Positions 6,226 through 7,318 of a stretch of 7,318 bases of DNA are shown here, piece after piece. How positions within the stretch are numbered: the first letter of the stretch is position 1; every line of letters starts with the position of its first letter. The translations under genes and the position numbers were made by a program. A model generated the notes under the pieces. It was given only the letters and a program-made list of their open reading frames with translations, made no database searches and was not told where the DNA came from. The DNA comes from an uncultured Moraxellaceae bacterium (GTDB lineage: Bacteria; Pseudomonadota; Gammaproteobacteria; Pseudomonadales; Moraxellaceae), in the NCBI GenBank assembly GCA_937928295.1, contig CALEYY010000025.1, positions 1 through 7,318 of the forward strand. Reading direction: 5' to 3'.

Positions 6226-7065
6226 ATGAGCCATTTCAGCATTGAATTTTTCCCGGCCAAGACCGATGTCGGCGCCGAGAAGCTGCGTGATGTTGCGCGA
6301 CGCCTCGGCGCTCTCGGTCCCGAATTCTTTTCGGTGACCTACGGTGCCGGCGGCTCCACGCGTGATCGCACGCTGGGTACCGTCAGGGATGTGCTGGCGC
6401 TGGGCTACGATGTAGCCCCGCACCTGTCCTGCATTGGCGACAGCAAGGATGAGGTCGGCGAGCTGCTCGACCTGTATCGCTCACAAGGTGTGAAGCGCAT
6501 CGTGGCGCTACGCGGCGACTTGCCCTCGGGCATGGGTCGCGGTCTGGGCGAGCTGCCGTTTGCGGCAGATCTCGTGCGCTACATCCGCGAACGCCATGGC
6601 GACCATTTCAGCATTGAAGTGGCGGCCTACCCCGAATCGCATCCGCAGTCGGCCGACCTGGCGACCGAGGTCAAGCATTTCGTGGCGAAGGCGAACGCTG
6701 GTGCCGACAGTGCCATTACCCAGTACTTTTTCAATGCTGACTGCTACTTCCACTTTGTCGAGCGCGTGCGTGCGGCGGGCTGCGATATTCCGGTGATCCC
6801 CGGCATCATGCCGATCACCAATTTCGCTAACCTTGTACGCTTTTCCGACTCCTGTGGTGCCGAAATTCCGCGCTGGATTCGCAAGCAAGTCGCCAGTTTT
6901 GGCGATGACAGCGCGAGCATCCAGCAATTCGGCGAAGAAGTGATTACTCGTTTGTGCCGCCAGTTGCTCGATGGCGGCGCGCCGGGCCTGCACTTCTACA
7001 GCATGAACCTGGCCGAGCCGACGCTCGCGCTGTGGCGAAATCTGGGGTTACCCGAGGCTCGTTAA
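6226..7065 (+). CDS. metF: 5,10-methylenetetrahydrofolate reductase
   Basis: A 279-residue FAD enzyme (TIM barrel) that reduces 5,10-methylene-THF to 5-methyl-THF, the methyl donor for methionine synthase. Motifs: SIEFFPAKT, where E7 corresponds to the catalytic Glu28 of E. coli; SVTYGAGGSTRDRT (36-49); HLSCIG (66-71); ALRGDLP (94-100), where D98 corresponds to the flavin-tuning Asp120; AAYPESHP (133-140); ITQYFF (164-169); PGIMPI (192-197); and the final GLHFYSMN. The length suits the short bacterial MetF form without a regulatory domain. The ATG at 6226 starts one base after the ahcY stop. An in-frame start at 6178 inside ahcY would add 16 unrelated residues and is rejected. There is no strong Shine-Dalgarno sequence (nearest GGA about 17 bases upstream), so translation is probably coupled to ahcY. 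A terminator follows at 7085. Confidence 0.97.
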   Translation: MSHFSIEFFPAKTDVGAEKLRDVARRLGALGPEFFSVTYGAGGSTRDRTLGTVRDVLALGYDVAPHLSCIGDSKDEVGELLDLYRSQGVKRIVALRGDLPSGMGRGLGELPFAADLVRYIRERHGDHFSIEVAAYPESHPQSADLATEVKHFVAKANAGADSAITQYFFNADCYFHFVERVRAAGCDIPVIPGIMPITNFANLVRFSDSCGAEIPRWIRKQVASFGDDSASIQQFGEEVITRLCRQLLDGGAPGLHFYSMNLAEPTLALWRNLGLPEAR

Positions 7066-7084
7066 GCTCGCGTGCTTGTACCGC

Positions 7085-7127
7085 AAAGGCAGGTCTGCTA
7101 ATTGAGCAAGCCTGCCTTTTGTTTTTT
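7085..7127 (+). terminator. Rho-independent terminator of the ahcY-metF operon
   Basis: AAAGGCAGG (7085-7093) pairs perfectly with CCTGCCTTT (7111-7119). Inside, TGCT (7096-7099) pairs with AGCA (7105-7108) around a 5-base loop. The hairpin is followed by T(4)-G-T(6) (7117-7127). It begins 20 bases after the metF stop. Confidence 0.92.
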
Positions 7128-7138
7128 CGGGAATGCTT

Positions 7139-7318
7139 ATGCGTCGCTCGCCCCTTGTTCTTGCCGCAGTCGCCTGCCTGCTCAGCGCCTGTGTCAGTCA
7201 GGAGCCGCGTCAGCTGGTGCCCAGCATCACCTTGTCGCCAGAGATCGTGAGCTGCACCGCACCAGCGCCCTCGGCGAACTGTGTGAAGCCAGCCGTCTGC
7301 TCAGACCCTGCGAAACCG
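7139..7318 (+). CDS. Predicted lipoprotein, N-terminal part (truncated by window end)
   Basis: Sixty codons are open to the last base. The N-terminus MRRSPLV is followed by a hydrophobic core and the lipobox L15-S-A-C18, a clear signal peptidase II site, so the protein is probably lipid-anchored in the cell envelope. The residue after the cysteine is Val, not Asp, which favours outer-membrane sorting under the E. coli +2 rule. The visible mature part is Pro/Ala-rich with three further cysteines (39, 48, 55) and shows no domain I recognise. GGGA (7129-7132) is 6 bases before the ATG at 7139, making it a better start than the in-frame ATG at 7133. It begins 11 bases after the metF terminator's T-run. 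Confidence 0.7.
   Translation, partial: MRRSPLVLAAVACLLSACVSQEPRQLVPSITLSPEIVSCTAPAPSANCVKPAVCSDPAKP

Noticed and set aside
5058..6260. 400-codon open frame antisense to ahcY
   Set aside because: ahcY is unambiguous on the other strand. The antisense frame is open because of GC-rich codon structure and encodes a His/Val/Ala-biased sequence without recognisable motifs.

Overview
The window looks like the edge of a short-read (probably metagenomic) contig from a moderately GC-rich proteobacterium. Gammaproteobacteria is my best guess, because an S-adenosylhomocysteine (SAH) riboswitch sits in front of ahcY-metF and the outer-membrane and lipoprotein genes have a proteobacterial style. I cannot fix the genus. 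Bases 1-50 are not genomic: they are Illumina index-primer/adapter sequence, including an 8-base index, fused to the true insert. The first gene is therefore artificially truncated, and its apparent GTG start lies in the adapter.

Layout. Positions 52-945 (+) hold the C-terminal part of a RetSat/CrtI-like FAD oxidoreductase. Its stop overlaps (ATGA) the start of a fatty acid hydroxylase/sterol desaturase-family membrane protein at 942-1619 (+), so the two look like a translationally coupled pair, probably acting on a lipid or isoprenoid. Converging on them is a large calcineurin-like metallophosphoesterase lipoprotein (3479-1632, -). A 112-bp divergent spacer with a perfect inverted repeat separates it from a small DUF486/DMT-type membrane protein (3592-3933, +). 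That gene converges, with a 2-base gap, on an outer-membrane beta-barrel protein (4571-3936, -) of visibly lower GC.

The best-supported regulatory unit is 4662-7127: a sigma70-type promoter (TTGGAT-17-TATACT), an SAH riboswitch with a recognisable conserved core and pseudoknot, ahcY (SAH hydrolase), metF (5,10-methylenetetrahydrofolate reductase) one base downstream, and a strong rho-independent terminator. The logic is coherent. SAH accumulates after methyl transfer, inhibits methyltransferases, and should switch this operon on. AhcY then splits SAH to homocysteine and adenosine, while MetF makes the 5-methyl-THF used to remethylate homocysteine to methionine. A 22-bp near-palindrome overlaps the promoter -35 box and hints at a second, transcription-factor input.

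The last 180 bases begin another lipoprotein gene (7139 onward, cut by the window end), which starts only 11 bases after the terminator T-run. I saw no mobile element, CRISPR array, tRNA or rRNA. I do not see a wholly new system. The points most worth attention are the adapter artefact, the riboswitch with its overlapping palindrome, and the uncharacterised envelope proteins.
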